Assembly: GCA_049699975.1 (NCBI GenBank) | Contig: JBNAWB010000003.1 | Location: 1-46,078 of the forward strand | DNA from: CAZAGD01 sp049699975 | GTDB lineage: Bacteria; Desulfobacterota; SM23-61 | Direction: 5' to 3' | Length of the DNA stretch: 46,078 nucleotides | Part shown: in pieces, positions 23,335-32,073 of the stretch | How the letters are laid out: each line of letters starts with the position of its first letter | How positions within the stretch are numbered: position 1 is the stretch's first letter | Program-made: the position numbers and the translations under genes | Notes under the pieces: model-generated | Seen by the model: the letters and a program-made list of their open reading frames with translations, nothing else | The model's database searches: none | Told to the model about the DNA's origin: nothing

Positions 23335-25002
23335 ATGGAAACGAAACCCTGGCATCGTCATTATGATTATAATGTTCCTCTGAGTTTACGTTATCCCCGG
23401 ATCAGCGTAGCTGAGCTTTTGCAAATTCCGGCTAACTCTTTTCCCGACAAAGCTGCTTTGAATTTTTATGGTACAGAACTGACTTTCTGGGAAGTGCGGG
23501 GGCAAGTGCTCCGCTTAGCCAATGCCTTGGGAGCTCTGGGCATGAAAAAAGGAGAACGGGTCGGTCTCCATCTACCCACTTCTCCCCAATATATCATCGC
23601 TTATTATGCCGTCTTGATGTTGGGAGGCATTGTGGTTAATCTTAATCCTATGTACACTGCGGAAGAACTGAAGATGATCGCCGCCAATACGGAATTTACT
23701 ACTTTAATCACCTTCGATATAGTTTTGCCCACCGTGCGTAATTTTTGCCAGCAGGTTTCCATTCCCCGCGTAATTGTGACCAAAATTACGGATTATATTA
23801 AAGGGTTTGGCAAAAGCACGGCGGCTAGTTTAGAATTAGAAAAAAATTGGTGGCACTTTTCGGATTTGATAGAAAACTCCCCCAGTAGCAAAAAACCCAA
23901 AGTGCCAATTCAACCCGAGGAGCCGGCGCTCATTCAGTTCACCGGCGGCACCACCGGAATCCCCAAAGGAGCCATTCTTACTCATGCCAACGTGGTAGCA
24001 GCCACTTTACAATGTTCCCAATGGGGGAACCCGACCATGCAATATACTCCTCCCGAAAGACGATCTGTTCTGGCCATTCTCCCTTTTTTCCATATTTACG
24101 GAAATATTGTCGTTTTAAATTGGGCTATATTTAATTGTGCGACTCAGTTTTTAGTCCCCCGCTTTCAGATTGATGAGCTGATAAGTCTCTTGGCCAACTT
24201 CAAAGAAATTACTTTTTTCCCCACCGTACCTACTATGATCAACGCTATTATCAATCACCCCAAAGCACCTGAGCTGGATCTGGCGCGCAAATTGGGTCTT
24301 TTAAATTCCGGGGCTGCGCCCATGCCTGTAGAACTAATTGAACAAGTCAAAGACATGGGTATATTTTTTACGGAAGGGTATGGCCTTAGTGAGTCAACCT
24401 CTTTGGGAATTGCCAATCCCATTCTGGGCCTAAAAAAAGTAGGGAGTATCGGCATTCCCTTTATTGACAATGATGTGCGCTTAGTAGATGTGCAAGATGG
24501 CAAAGAAGATGTCCCTCCAGGTACCCCCGGGGAGATCATCATGAAGGGGCCTTTGATTATGAAAGGGTATTGGAATAACCCCCAAGAAACAGCGGATCAG
24601 TTAAGAGACGGTTGGCTGTATACAGGGGATGTGGCCATCCAGGATGAGGATGGCTATTTCTTTATCGTGGATCGAAAAAAAGACATGATCATTGCCGGTG
24701 GATTTAATATCTACCCCCGCGAAATTGATGAAGTCCTCTTCCAGCATCCTAAAGTTCAAGAGGCAGTGGCCGTGGGTATTCCTGACCCCTATCGCGGCGA
24801 AACTGTTAAAGCCTACATTGTCTTAAAACCAGGAGAAAAGGCTACGGCTGACGAAATTATTGCTTTTTGCCGGGAAAGATTAGCCGCTTATAAAGTGCCT
24901 AAGATAATAGAATTTCGTGAGTCTCTTCCTAAATCAGCCGTCGGCAAAGTTTTACGCAAAATTCTGCGCGCCGAAGAAGAAGCTAAGAGGAAGAAAGAAT
25001 AA
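23335..25002 (+). CDS. acyl-CoA ligase (FadD-like, AMP-forming)
   Basis: A 555-residue ANL-superfamily ligase. Seen: phosphate loop TGGTTGIPKG at 203-212, the GYGLSES motif, the hinge around YTGDVAIQDEDGYFFIVDRKKD, and catalytic K538 in the final SAVGKVLRKIL. It activates a carboxylic acid to its CoA thioester via an adenylate; length and motifs fit medium/long-chain or aromatic acid ligases better than acetate. It has a good AAAGGAG site and is driven from the MerR-type promoter. The likely substrate is whichever acid the divergent operon metabolises. Confidence 0.9.
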   Translation: METKPWHRHYDYNVPLSLRYPRISVAELLQIPANSFPDKAALNFYGTELTFWEVRGQVLRLANALGALGMKKGERVGLHLPTSPQYIIAYYAVLMLGGIVVNLNPMYTAEELKMIAANTEFTTLITFDIVLPTVRNFCQQVSIPRVIVTKITDYIKGFGKSTAASLELEKNWWHFSDLIENSPSSKKPKVPIQPEEPALIQFTGGTTGIPKGAILTHANVVAATLQCSQWGNPTMQYTPPERRSVLAILPFFHIYGNIVVLNWAIFNCATQFLVPRFQIDELISLLANFKEITFFPTVPTMINAIINHPKAPELDLARKLGLLNSGAAPMPVELIEQVKDMGIFFTEGYGLSESTSLGIANPILGLKKVGSIGIPFIDNDVRLVDVQDGKEDVPPGTPGEIIMKGPLIMKGYWNNPQETADQLRDGWLYTGDVAIQDEDGYFFIVDRKKDMIIAGGFNIYPREIDEVLFQHPKVQEAVAVGIPDPYRGETVKAYIVLKPGEKATADEIIAFCRERLAAYKVPKIIEFRESLPKSAVGKVLRKILRAEEEAKRKKE

Positions 25003-25015
25003 AGGAGGGAACTTT

Positions 25016-26170
25016 ATGGGGAAGCGAATTTTAAGGACCAAACTCTGCGACCTCTTGGGCATAGAATATCCCATCGTGTGCGCGGGCATGGGTCCGACCT
25101 TAATCGGAGAAACTACGGGCGCTCCGGTAGAACTCGTCGTGGCCGTTTCGGAAGCAGGAGGGATGGGTGTGTTAGGGGGAGCTGGATACACCATCGAGGG
25201 ATTGCGGGCGGCTATTCGGGAAATTAAGTCCCGAACAGATAAACCATTTGGCGTAGATCTTCTTTTGCCCCAGAAACTCGATGTGGGCGGTGGGCTGGGA
25301 CAAAAGGGAATAGAGGAACTACCTTTATCAGTTATTCTGAAAACCCTCCCTAAGTCTTATCAAGAATGGCTAAAAAAAGTTAGAGAAGAACTGGAGTTGC
25401 CAGAAGTGGAAATAATGGTGCGCATGAATACCACTACCATGCGCCCGCAAGAAGCAATTCAAGTTTGTATTGAAGAAAAAGTGCCGCTCTTTTGCGCTGG
25501 GTTAGGGAACCCTGGTTTCATGATTCCCCAAGCCCACGCCGTCGGAATGAAAGTATTAGGCATCACTGGCAATACCAAAAATGCGCGACGCATGGCTCAG
25601 GCAGGAGTTGATCTGCTCGTTGCTCAGGGATATGAAGGCGGGGGACATACGGGAAGGATTGGAACTATGGCGCTGCTTCCCCAGGCTATCGACGCTGCTT
25701 ATCCAGTTCCAGTACTGGCTGCGGGAGGAATAGGGGATGGACGTGGTTTAGCCGCCGCTTTGGCTATGGGATGTGTAGGCGTTTGGGTGGGGACCCGCTT
25801 CTTAGCCACTAAAGAAGGAGGTGCCTTAGAAATTAATAAACAAAAAATTCTGCAATCTACTGATGAGGATACCAGGGTGAGTAAAGCTTATACAGGTAAA
25901 ACTCTACGGGCCAGTTATAATCGCTTCCATGACCTTTGGGATGGATCGGGATTAGAACCTCTGCCTTTTCCCACCCAAGTCTTGATCTCTTCGGCCCTTT
26001 TGGCCAGCTTTATTAAAAGTGAAAAATATGAGTATGTAGGCGGATTAGCAGGGCAAATATCTGGACTAATTAAAGAAATCAAACCAGCTCGTCAAGTCTT
26101 AGAGGAGATGGTGGAAGAAGCCGTCGATATTTTAACCCGCCGGTTGCCAGCGAATGTAATTGCTAAATAA
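25016..26170 (+). CDS. nitronate monooxygenase/FabK-like FMN flavoprotein
   Basis: A 384-residue TIM-barrel flavoprotein. The N-terminal PIVCAGMG, the GGMGVLGGAG loop near 48-56 and EGGGHTG (with the family histidine), followed by VPVLAAGGIGDGRG, match the nitronate monooxygenase/enoyl-ACP reductase II family. The start is the ATG at 25016, with AAAGGAGGG 7 bases upstream and 13 bases after the ligase stop, so the two are co-transcribed. In an anaerobe with acyl-CoA genes alongside, an enoyl-thioester or similar reductase role is more likely than nitroalkane oxidation. This is inference. Confidence 0.8.
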   Translation: MGKRILRTKLCDLLGIEYPIVCAGMGPTLIGETTGAPVELVVAVSEAGGMGVLGGAGYTIEGLRAAIREIKSRTDKPFGVDLLLPQKLDVGGGLGQKGIEELPLSVILKTLPKSYQEWLKKVREELELPEVEIMVRMNTTTMRPQEAIQVCIEEKVPLFCAGLGNPGFMIPQAHAVGMKVLGITGNTKNARRMAQAGVDLLVAQGYEGGGHTGRIGTMALLPQAIDAAYPVPVLAAGGIGDGRGLAAALAMGCVGVWVGTRFLATKEGGALEINKQKILQSTDEDTRVSKAYTGKTLRASYNRFHDLWDGSGLEPLPFPTQVLISSALLASFIKSEKYEYVGGLAGQISGLIKEIKPARQVLEEMVEEAVDILTRRLPANVIAK

Positions 26171-26393
26171 ATATTTTGCGGAAGCAGGAAATTCCACGGA
26201 GCTTTTTTCAATTTTAAATTTGGTTCTTTTCTCCAATTTAGGTGCAAAAATTTGTGGAAAAATGCAATGCCCAATTCAAAAGAGAGCTGAAATTTATATT
26301 ACTTCAAGAATATCGCCCCCTCAACCCCTACCCTAGGAGGTTTAAACTTATTCCCCGGCGCAATTCCTCTCGCCAACAAGACTGAGTCATAAT

Positions 26394-26498
26394 TCCATCG
26401 CGAGGGAGCGTAGCGACCGTGGCGATCTCGTAACGCCTTGAAATTAACGAGATGGCCACGCTCCCCCGCCGCAAGTGCGGGGTCGCTCGCCATGATTA
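26394..26498. repeat. mobile palindromic repeat, copy 1
   Basis: A direct arm (CATCGCGAGGGAGCG..., then GTGGCGATCTCGTAA, 26396-26433) faces an inverted partner (AACGAGATGGCCACGCTCCC..., 26446-26495, ending GCTCGCCATGAT) around a short centre. This matches the widespread non-coding repeat type with the core TTGCGAGGGAGC...GCAATCTCGT known from many bacterial genomes. A second copy in opposite orientation is at 36004-36106. Confidence 0.7.
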
Positions 26499-26504
26499 GA
26501 AAGA

Positions 26505-26618
26505 GGGTGCGACACAGTCTCAACGGAGAGAGACGCTAAAACTCGACCAGGCGAGAAAGTCGGAATCGACTCGTACCGAGGTGAGGGGCCAAAGGAATCT
26601 CAGGCAATAGACTCTTAA
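26505..26618 (+). ncRNA. possible degenerate glycine-riboswitch-like aptamer
   Basis: Seen: an AGTCT/AGACT closing stem (26516-26520 and 26609-26613), CGGAGAGAGAC near 26524-26534, ACCGAGG near 26575-26581, and ATCTCAGGCAATAGACTC at 26597-26614. The last two resemble the glycine aptamer signatures (ACCGAAGG and CTCTCAGGCAAAAGGACAGAG). The match is imperfect, the next gene is 390 bases away, and no glycine-cleavage gene is present. It may be a relic or a chance likeness. Confidence 0.3.
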
Positions 26619-26831
26619 ATATTTGATAACATATAGAATTTCAACATTGAACACATTTAATCCTGAGCTAAGCCAATGAAGAAGGTTGGGCAAAATAAAA
26701 TAAATGTCAGAAGATTTTTTATTTTTATATTAATATAGGGCAACTAAATTGGAGAGGATCCTTAAATTTTAACCTAAGTTAGGATTAGTGAATCCTCGCG
26801 GGACTAAGGCCGGGCTCTGGCAGAGTCAAGC

Positions 26832-26867
26832 GGGGCTCATTAAAATAAGGCGTGGTTCTTTCATAGC
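26832..26867 (+). repeat. dispersed CATTAAAATGAGGC repeat, copy D
   Basis: GGGGCTCATTAAAATAAGGC followed by GTGGTTCTTTCATAGC matches 33243-33280 closely and 30357-30385 in part. A GGGTTCATTAAAA version also occurs near 7873-7886, inside the MITE-like element. Confidence 0.5.
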
Positions 26868-27010
26868 TAAAGCCGGGGAAGATTAAACTTTTTTAAATTT
26901 CGTCCAGCTTGCCCCCGCCTTCCCCTTTTTTAACCATTTAGCGAAAATTGATCGACGCTCAGAAATTCTCCTCTTTTTTTATGTACCGGGCGGCATTATA
27001 ATAATTGACT

Positions 27011-28612
27011 ATGGCTATCCGCATTTTTCCCATCCCCCTTTTTTTAAATGAAGATGAAGCAATTTTGCCGCAGAAAGTAGCTGATATTTTAGGCATCCCA
27101 CTTCACCATATTCAGCGTTGGCGGATTTTAAAAAAATCCCTCGACGCCCGGCAAAAGAAAAAAATCCATTTTGTTTACGCTCTGGAAATTTCCATGTCTT
27201 CGGCCGAAGAGAGCCGAGTTTTGAGCCAGCCTCCAAATAAATTAAAAGTGGAAAAGGTTGCTGTCCCCGTTCCTTCTCCAAGCCCAAAGGTCACCCGTCC
27301 CCTTAAAGAGCGGCCAATAATTATCGGGTCTGGACCGGCAGGTCTTTTCTGTGCTTGGCAACTGGTAACTGCTGGCCTAACTCCTTTAATTATAGAACGA
27401 GGGAAAATGGTGGAAGAACGGATTCGGGATGTAGCCAAATTCTGGGCTGAGGGCATTCTTAATCCGGAAAGCAATGTCCAATTTGGAGAAGGAGGAGCAG
27501 GAACTTTTTCTGATGGCAAATTGTTTACCCGCCTCCATACCCCCTTGATTTCCCAAATTTTAGAAATTTTTGTGCGCTTTGGCGCTCCAGCAGAGATTAC
27601 CTATTGGCAAAAACCCCATATCGGCACTGACCGGCTGCGTAAAGTTATCGCCGCTATGCGCGAATGGCTCAAAGCTCAGGGAGTAGAATTTCAATTTCAA
27701 ACTAAACTTACGGGCTTAAAGATTTCCCGGGGCCAAATTACCGGGGTGATTGTTAACAATGAACGCGAATTGCCGACTTCCATACTTATTTTAGCAATAG
27801 GCCATAGTGCCCGAGATACCTTCCAGATGCTTTACCGGGCCGGAGTGGCTATGGAACCTAAGCCCTACGCTATGGGTGTGCGGATAGAACATCCTCAAAA
27901 TTTAATTAATAAAATTCAATATGGTCCGGCTGCCGGCCACCCAGCTCTGCCTCCCGCGGAATATGCCTTGTCCTTCCGAACTGCCCAAGGCCGGCCCGTT
28001 TACTCCTTTTGCATGTGCCCTGGAGGCGCAGTAATCGCGGCCAGTTCCGAAGAATATAAATTAGTAACCAATGGCATGAGTATGTACCGGCGCAACTCCC
28101 CTTATGCCAATAGCGCTCTGGTAGTAGGAGTTAATCCGGTAGACTTCCCCTCTCCTCATCCCTTAGCCGGAATAGAATGGCAACGCCAGTGGGAAGGAAA
28201 AGCTTACCAGTTAGGAGGCGGCAGGTACCGCGCTCCAGCTCAATCGGTATTGGACTTTTTGCAGGGACGCGAGGCTACTTCCATCAGGCCGACGAGCTTT
28301 AAGCCAGGAATCACTCCTGCTCCTTTGGAGGATTGCTTGCCAAAATTTGTGGTCAATAGCCTGCGGGAAGCGCTTCCTTATTTTCATAAAAAAATGCCTG
28401 GCTTTTCTTCAGCGGAAGCTATGTTAATAGGTGTGGAAACCCGTACTTCTTCGCCGGTGAGAATAACCCGCGGCCCAGATTTTCAATCGCTTACCTTGGC
28501 TGGTCTTTACCCTATTGGGGAAGGTTCAGGGTATGCCGGCGGAATTATCAGTTCGGCCCTGGATGGCCTTAAAGCAGCAAAGGCTATAGTAGAAAAATTA
28601 GCAGGCGGCTAA
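27011..28612 (+). CDS. FAD-dependent dehydrogenase (COG2509-type)
   Basis: A 533-residue flavoprotein. Residues 1-65 form a small N-terminal domain, then a Rossmann FAD motif IIGSGPAGLFCAWQL near 100-115, an NPESNVQFGEGGAGTFSDGKLFTR segment, and a C-terminal GLYPIGEGSGYAGGIISSA FAD-contact motif. These are typical of the uncharacterised bacterial dehydrogenases annotated as COG2509. Substrate unknown. The start is the ATG at 27011; a TTG two codons upstream is also in frame and neither has a strong ribosome-binding site. It is followed after 17 bases by the YhaM-like gene. Confidence 0.88.
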   Translation: MAIRIFPIPLFLNEDEAILPQKVADILGIPLHHIQRWRILKKSLDARQKKKIHFVYALEISMSSAEESRVLSQPPNKLKVEKVAVPVPSPSPKVTRPLKERPIIIGSGPAGLFCAWQLVTAGLTPLIIERGKMVEERIRDVAKFWAEGILNPESNVQFGEGGAGTFSDGKLFTRLHTPLISQILEIFVRFGAPAEITYWQKPHIGTDRLRKVIAAMREWLKAQGVEFQFQTKLTGLKISRGQITGVIVNNERELPTSILILAIGHSARDTFQMLYRAGVAMEPKPYAMGVRIEHPQNLINKIQYGPAAGHPALPPAEYALSFRTAQGRPVYSFCMCPGGAVIAASSEEYKLVTNGMSMYRRNSPYANSALVVGVNPVDFPSPHPLAGIEWQRQWEGKAYQLGGGRYRAPAQSVLDFLQGREATSIRPTSFKPGITPAPLEDCLPKFVVNSLREALPYFHKKMPGFSSAEAMLIGVETRTSSPVRITRGPDFQSLTLAGLYPIGEGSGYAGGIISSALDGLKAAKAIVEKLAGG

Positions 28613-28629
28613 CGAGAAAAGGAGGTGCC

Positions 28630-29634
28630 ATGAATGTAGAGCAACGCGTAGAAAGTAAAAGTAAAATTTTTGTCAATGAGCTGCAGCGCGGGCAAAGCAT
28701 TGAAAGTTATTTTCACGTGCGCGAGAAAAATTTAAACCGCACGAAATCAGGGATGCCCTATTTATCTTTGCGCTTAGCAGATAGAACGGGGGAGATTGAA
28801 GGGCGCATTTGGGATAATGCTCCGGAGTTCGCTTCTATCTTTGATGTCCAAGACTTTATCAAAGTTCGGGCCGAAGTAGAAGAATTTCAGGGAACCTTAC
28901 AGCTAAGGATTGTCAAATTACGCAGATGCTTGGCCGAAGAGATTAGGCTTGATGATTTTCTACCGCAAACTTCGGCCGACGTAGAAAAAATGTTTGCGGA
29001 ATTAAAAGGATTAGCCCATTTGGTTAAACAACCGTTCCTCTCTCAACTTCTGGACTCTTTTCTGGAAGACCCCGATTTTGGGCAAAAGTTTAAAAAAGCA
29101 CCGGCGGCCAAGAGCGTGCATCATGTTTATTTAGGAGGATTATTGGAACATACCTTAGCTGTAACCCAGCTTATCCTTCTCGTGGCTCCCCGTTATCCAG
29201 GGGTGAATCAAGACTTGCTCTTAACTGGAGGGATTTTACATGATATAGGTAAAATTGAGGAACTATCCATCAACCGTGTTTTCGATTATACTGATGCTGG
29301 TCGGTTACTTGGGCACATTGTCTTGACCGTAGAGATGGTAAATCAAAAAATAAAAGGCATCGCCGATTTCCCAGAAGATTTAGCGCTCTTGTTGGAACAT
29401 ATGCTCATAAGCCACCATGGAGATTTTGCCTTCGGCTCACCCAAACTGCCTATGACCTTGGAAGCTTTAATTTTGCACCATCTTGATGACCTGGATGCTA
29501 AAGTTAATGCTTTTTGGACCTGGATCGAAAAAGAAAAGGAACAGCCAGCGCGGTGGACTACTTATCATAAGCTCTTTGGCAGATATATATTAAAACCGGA
29601 GAATGCGGAACTGGACTTAGCTCAGGAGGGTTAA
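28630..29634 (+). CDS. YhaM-type 3'-5' exoribonuclease (OB-fold + HD domain)
   Basis: A 334-residue protein. Residues 15-100 form an OB-fold nucleic-acid-binding domain (YLSLRLADRTGEIEGRIWDNA). Residues 160-300 form a metal-dependent HD domain with H174, the H204-D205 pair (GILHDIGKIEE) and the HHGD segment. This is the architecture of YhaM, a 3'-5' exonuclease acting on RNA and single-stranded DNA. Ribosome-binding site AAAGGAGGT. It is 7 bases upstream of endonuclease V, a possible nucleic-acid maintenance pair. Confidence 0.88.
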   Translation: MNVEQRVESKSKIFVNELQRGQSIESYFHVREKNLNRTKSGMPYLSLRLADRTGEIEGRIWDNAPEFASIFDVQDFIKVRAEVEEFQGTLQLRIVKLRRCLAEEIRLDDFLPQTSADVEKMFAELKGLAHLVKQPFLSQLLDSFLEDPDFGQKFKKAPAAKSVHHVYLGGLLEHTLAVTQLILLVAPRYPGVNQDLLLTGGILHDIGKIEELSINRVFDYTDAGRLLGHIVLTVEMVNQKIKGIADFPEDLALLLEHMLISHHGDFAFGSPKLPMTLEALILHHLDDLDAKVNAFWTWIEKEKEQPARWTTYHKLFGRYILKPENAELDLAQEG

Positions 29635-29641
29635 ATAGTTA

Positions 29642-30313
29642 ATGGTTAAGCATCAACCTCTTCATTCTTGGAAAGTAAGCCCCGCGGAGGCCAAGAATAT
29701 CCAATTAGAGCTCCGCCAGAAACTCCGGCTTTGCCCACCCCCTAATCCGTTGACCACTATTGCCGCGGGCGATATAGCTTATGGCCGCCAGGAGGCAAAG
29801 ACTTATGCTGGTTTTCTTCTTTTTACTTATCCTGACTTAAATATATTAGAGAAAGTTTTTGCGGCTGGAGAAGTTTCCTTTCCTTATATTCCTGCGCTAC
29901 TTACTTTTCGGGAAGCGCCGCTTCTCCTGCAGGCTTTTGACCAATTATCCAGGAAGCCGGACTTGATTATCTTGGACGGCCAGGGCATAGCCCATCCCCG
30001 ATCAATGGGCCTTGCTGCTCACTTGGGAATCATCCTCGATTTGCCCACCATCGGTTGTGCCAAGAGTTGCTTAGTGGGCACTTATGAAAATCTTCCTGCT
30101 TTTGCCGGGGCAAATGTGCCGCTCCTGTATAAAGACCAAGTGGTAGGTATGGCAGTGCGCACGCGTGCCCATGTGCGGCCAGTATTTGTTTCTCCTGGTC
30201 ATAAAATGGATTTGGAAAACGCGGTAAAGATAACTCTTTCCCTGTGCCGCGGCTATCGAATACCCGAACCCTTGCGCCAAGCCCATATTTTCGTCAATCA
30301 ATTGCGTAGCTGA
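29642..30313 (+). CDS. nfi: endonuclease V (deoxyinosine-specific)
   Basis: A 223-residue protein with the family's catalytic residues: D44 in AAGDIAYG, E91 in FREAP, D112 in LDGQGIAHPR, and H118. The PYIPALLTFRE segment corresponds to the PYxPG wedge that separates strands at the lesion, with A in place of the usual G. It cuts one phosphodiester beyond deaminated adenine. It has GGAGGG upstream and follows the YhaM-type gene by 7 bases. Confidence 0.93.
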   Translation: MVKHQPLHSWKVSPAEAKNIQLELRQKLRLCPPPNPLTTIAAGDIAYGRQEAKTYAGFLLFTYPDLNILEKVFAAGEVSFPYIPALLTFREAPLLLQAFDQLSRKPDLIILDGQGIAHPRSMGLAAHLGIILDLPTIGCAKSCLVGTYENLPAFAGANVPLLYKDQVVGMAVRTRAHVRPVFVSPGHKMDLENAVKITLSLCRGYRIPEPLRQAHIFVNQLRS

Positions 30314-30356
30314 CCTTCGATCACTCTATTAAATTCCAGCGTAATGCAGGCGGGAG

Positions 30357-30420
30357 GGAGGCATAATTAAAATGACGCACCTGTTTCCTTTTGGTGAGAA
30401 ATATTGAAACTGTTAGACGG
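30357..30420 (+). repeat. dispersed repeat, copy A (minigene-like)
   Basis: GGAGGCATAATTAAAATGAC, then GCACCTGTTTCCTTTTG, then GTGAGAAATATTGAAACTG (30394-30412) and GTTAGACGGTCAGG. Parts match 33136-33184 and 33460-33479. The reading frame is broken here relative to the other copies by a one-base loss near 30403. Confidence 0.55.
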
Positions 30421-30462
30421 TCAGGCTGCGTAGCGAAGAAAAATAAGAGGAGGGAAATTTCT

Positions 30463-31524
30463 TTGCAGAAAAGAATCTTAGGAAAGACAGGATGGCCTCT
30501 TTCCATCATCGGGTTTGGGGCGATTAAACTGCCGCGCTTGAATAAAGAGGAATGCCGCTTCCTCCTCCACCGCGCTTTAGATATGGGCATTAATTTTATA
30601 GATACGGCTGATTGCTACGGAGACAGTGAAGAGAAGATCGGCCAGGTCCTGCAAGCCAGAAGAAAAGAGTTCTATTTGGCCACTAAGGTAGATGAAAGAG
30701 ATGCCCATGGTGTGCGGGCTAAATTAGAAAGATCATTGCGCAGGCTGCGTACTGACTGGATTGACTTACTCCTTTTTCACGATGTGCGTGGGGGAGAATA
30801 TGAAAAAATATTTACGGCCGGTGGGTTAGAAGAACTGCAGAAGGCTCAGCAGGAAGGGAAAATAAGGGCTATTGGTATTAGTATTCATGGCTCAATATCC
30901 ATGATGCGTCAGGCTATAGAGAATGGTGCCTTCTCCGCCCTCATGGTAGCTTACAGTGCTCTTGATGAAGATCGCTTGAGTGCCGATCTACTTCCTTTGG
31001 CGGCCGCTAAAGGGGTGGGTTTGATTGCCATGAAGCCATTAGCGGGGGGAAAGTTGGGCTATTTTCCTTCCTCAGGCTGGGATAGAAATTTATTTAAAGG
31101 AGAATCGCCGGCCCAGATCGCTCTCCGCTATGTTATTTCTAACCCTTACCTAACTTGTGCCATTCCCGGAATGATGTCCCTTCCTGAGCTAAAAGAGAAT
31201 TGCCGAGTTGGTCAAGAACCCCGGGATTTATCTTTGGCTGAACTAAAAAAATTTATGGAGATAGCCGCAGTGGCCGGCCAAGGATTTTGTCGGAATTGCG
31301 GCTATTGCCTGCCTTGCCCGGAAGGAATTCCTATTCCCGATATTTTTCGTTTTGAGAATTATTACCGCCACTATGGTCTTAAGGAATGGGCCAAACTTCA
31401 ATATAAGTCTCTACCCGTTAATGCCCAAGCTTGCTCTCATTGTCAACTTTGCCTGGAGCGTTGTCCTTTTGGCGTCGCTATTCCTCCTCAATTAAAGCTG
31501 GCGCACCAGATGCTTAATGACTAA
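30463..31524 (+). CDS. aldo/keto reductase with C-terminal 4Fe-4S domain
   Basis: A 353-residue protein. The N-terminal ~275 residues are an AKR barrel with the catalytic set D47, Y52 (DTADCYG), K75 and H106. The C-terminus has cysteine clusters CRNCGYCLPCPEG and CSHCQLCLERCPFG, a ferredoxin-type extension found in a subfamily of bacterial AKRs from anaerobes. The start is TTG at 30463, with AGGAGGG 8 bases upstream; the longer frame to 30391 starts inside a dispersed repeat and is rejected. The substrate is unknown. Its stop overlaps the convergent UPF0158 gene by 4 bases (CTAA). Confidence 0.88.
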   Translation: MQKRILGKTGWPLSIIGFGAIKLPRLNKEECRFLLHRALDMGINFIDTADCYGDSEEKIGQVLQARRKEFYLATKVDERDAHGVRAKLERSLRRLRTDWIDLLLFHDVRGGEYEKIFTAGGLEELQKAQQEGKIRAIGISIHGSISMMRQAIENGAFSALMVAYSALDEDRLSADLLPLAAAKGVGLIAMKPLAGGKLGYFPSSGWDRNLFKGESPAQIALRYVISNPYLTCAIPGMMSLPELKENCRVGQEPRDLSLAELKKFMEIAAVAGQGFCRNCGYCLPCPEGIPIPDIFRFENYYRHYGLKEWAKLQYKSLPVNAQACSHCQLCLERCPFGVAIPPQLKLAHQMLND

Positions 31525-32039
31525 GTTGGAACTGCCCCCCGATCTTCGTCGGTAAGGGGCTCAATACCTATACTTGCTAACCAAGCCATAACATTTTTCT
31601 TTTCTTTTTCATTTTTAAACTTCAGCCATTCTTTTTCAATCTCTGGGGCCTCTTGCAAGATTTCCCTAAATTTGCGCCAAATTCCCTTCCCGTGCATGGA
31701 CAAGATGATCTTTTCTTTTATTTTTGGGTCATTAATTTTTTCGGCGAATTCTAATATATCGTTAAATCCTTCTTTCCTCTTTTTTATGGGAATTTCTACA
31801 TAGCGGGGGTTTCCTCCCAGAATATCCTTAGCCAAGTCAACTAATTTCAATTGCCCCTTAGGCAGAGACTTTAAAAGTTCCTCGTCCTCCAGAGCATCTA
31901 TTACTTCTCGGGGAAGCATGATGGTTTCCCCGTTTTCTATATCTAAATAATAATTCTGATCAAGTCGATCTTGATCATCCATGCAGATGGCGATATACTC
32001 CAAGTCTACTTTTAATTTCCGCAAAATCGGCCTCCGCAT
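31521..32039 (-). CDS. UPF0158-family protein
   Basis: A 172-residue protein that fits the UPF0158 family: the N-terminal YYLDIENGETIML segment, a central EIP motif, GKGIWRKFREIL in the middle and a C-terminal W-x-x-F...WL-x-x-x-G-I pattern. The family has no established function. The ATG at 32039 lacks a ribosome-binding site; a TTG at 32024 has GGAGG 6 bases upstream and may be the true start. Confidence 0.8.
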   Translation of the reverse strand: MRRPILRKLKVDLEYIAICMDDQDRLDQNYYLDIENGETIMLPREVIDALEDEELLKSLPKGQLKLVDLAKDILGGNPRYVEIPIKKRKEGFNDILEFAEKINDPKIKEKIILSMHGKGIWRKFREILQEAPEIEKEWLKFKNEKEKKNVMAWLASIGIEPLTDEDRGAVPT

Positions 32040-32073
32040 AAAAACTGATGTTTAAGAAAATTTTGCCCCTTTT

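Larger units (their letters stand above)
26171..27010. other. 840-base gene-free region with repeats
   Basis: No reading frame here has a ribosome-binding site and sustained coding character. It holds the mobile palindrome at 26394-26498, the glycine-aptamer-like stretch at about 26505-26618, and one copy of a dispersed repeat at 26832-26867. The remaining 26620-26820 and 26870-27010 are AT-rich and featureless to me. Confidence 0.6.

Noticed and set aside
24917..25015. Upstream extension of the nitronate-monooxygenase-like gene into the ligase gene
   Set aside because: The extra 33 residues are a frameshifted read of the ligase; AAAGGAGGG marks the ATG at 25016.
30391..30462. Upstream extension of the aldo/keto reductase
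   Set aside because: It starts inside a dispersed repeat; AGGAGGG and TTG at 30463 give a start that aligns with the family N-terminus.
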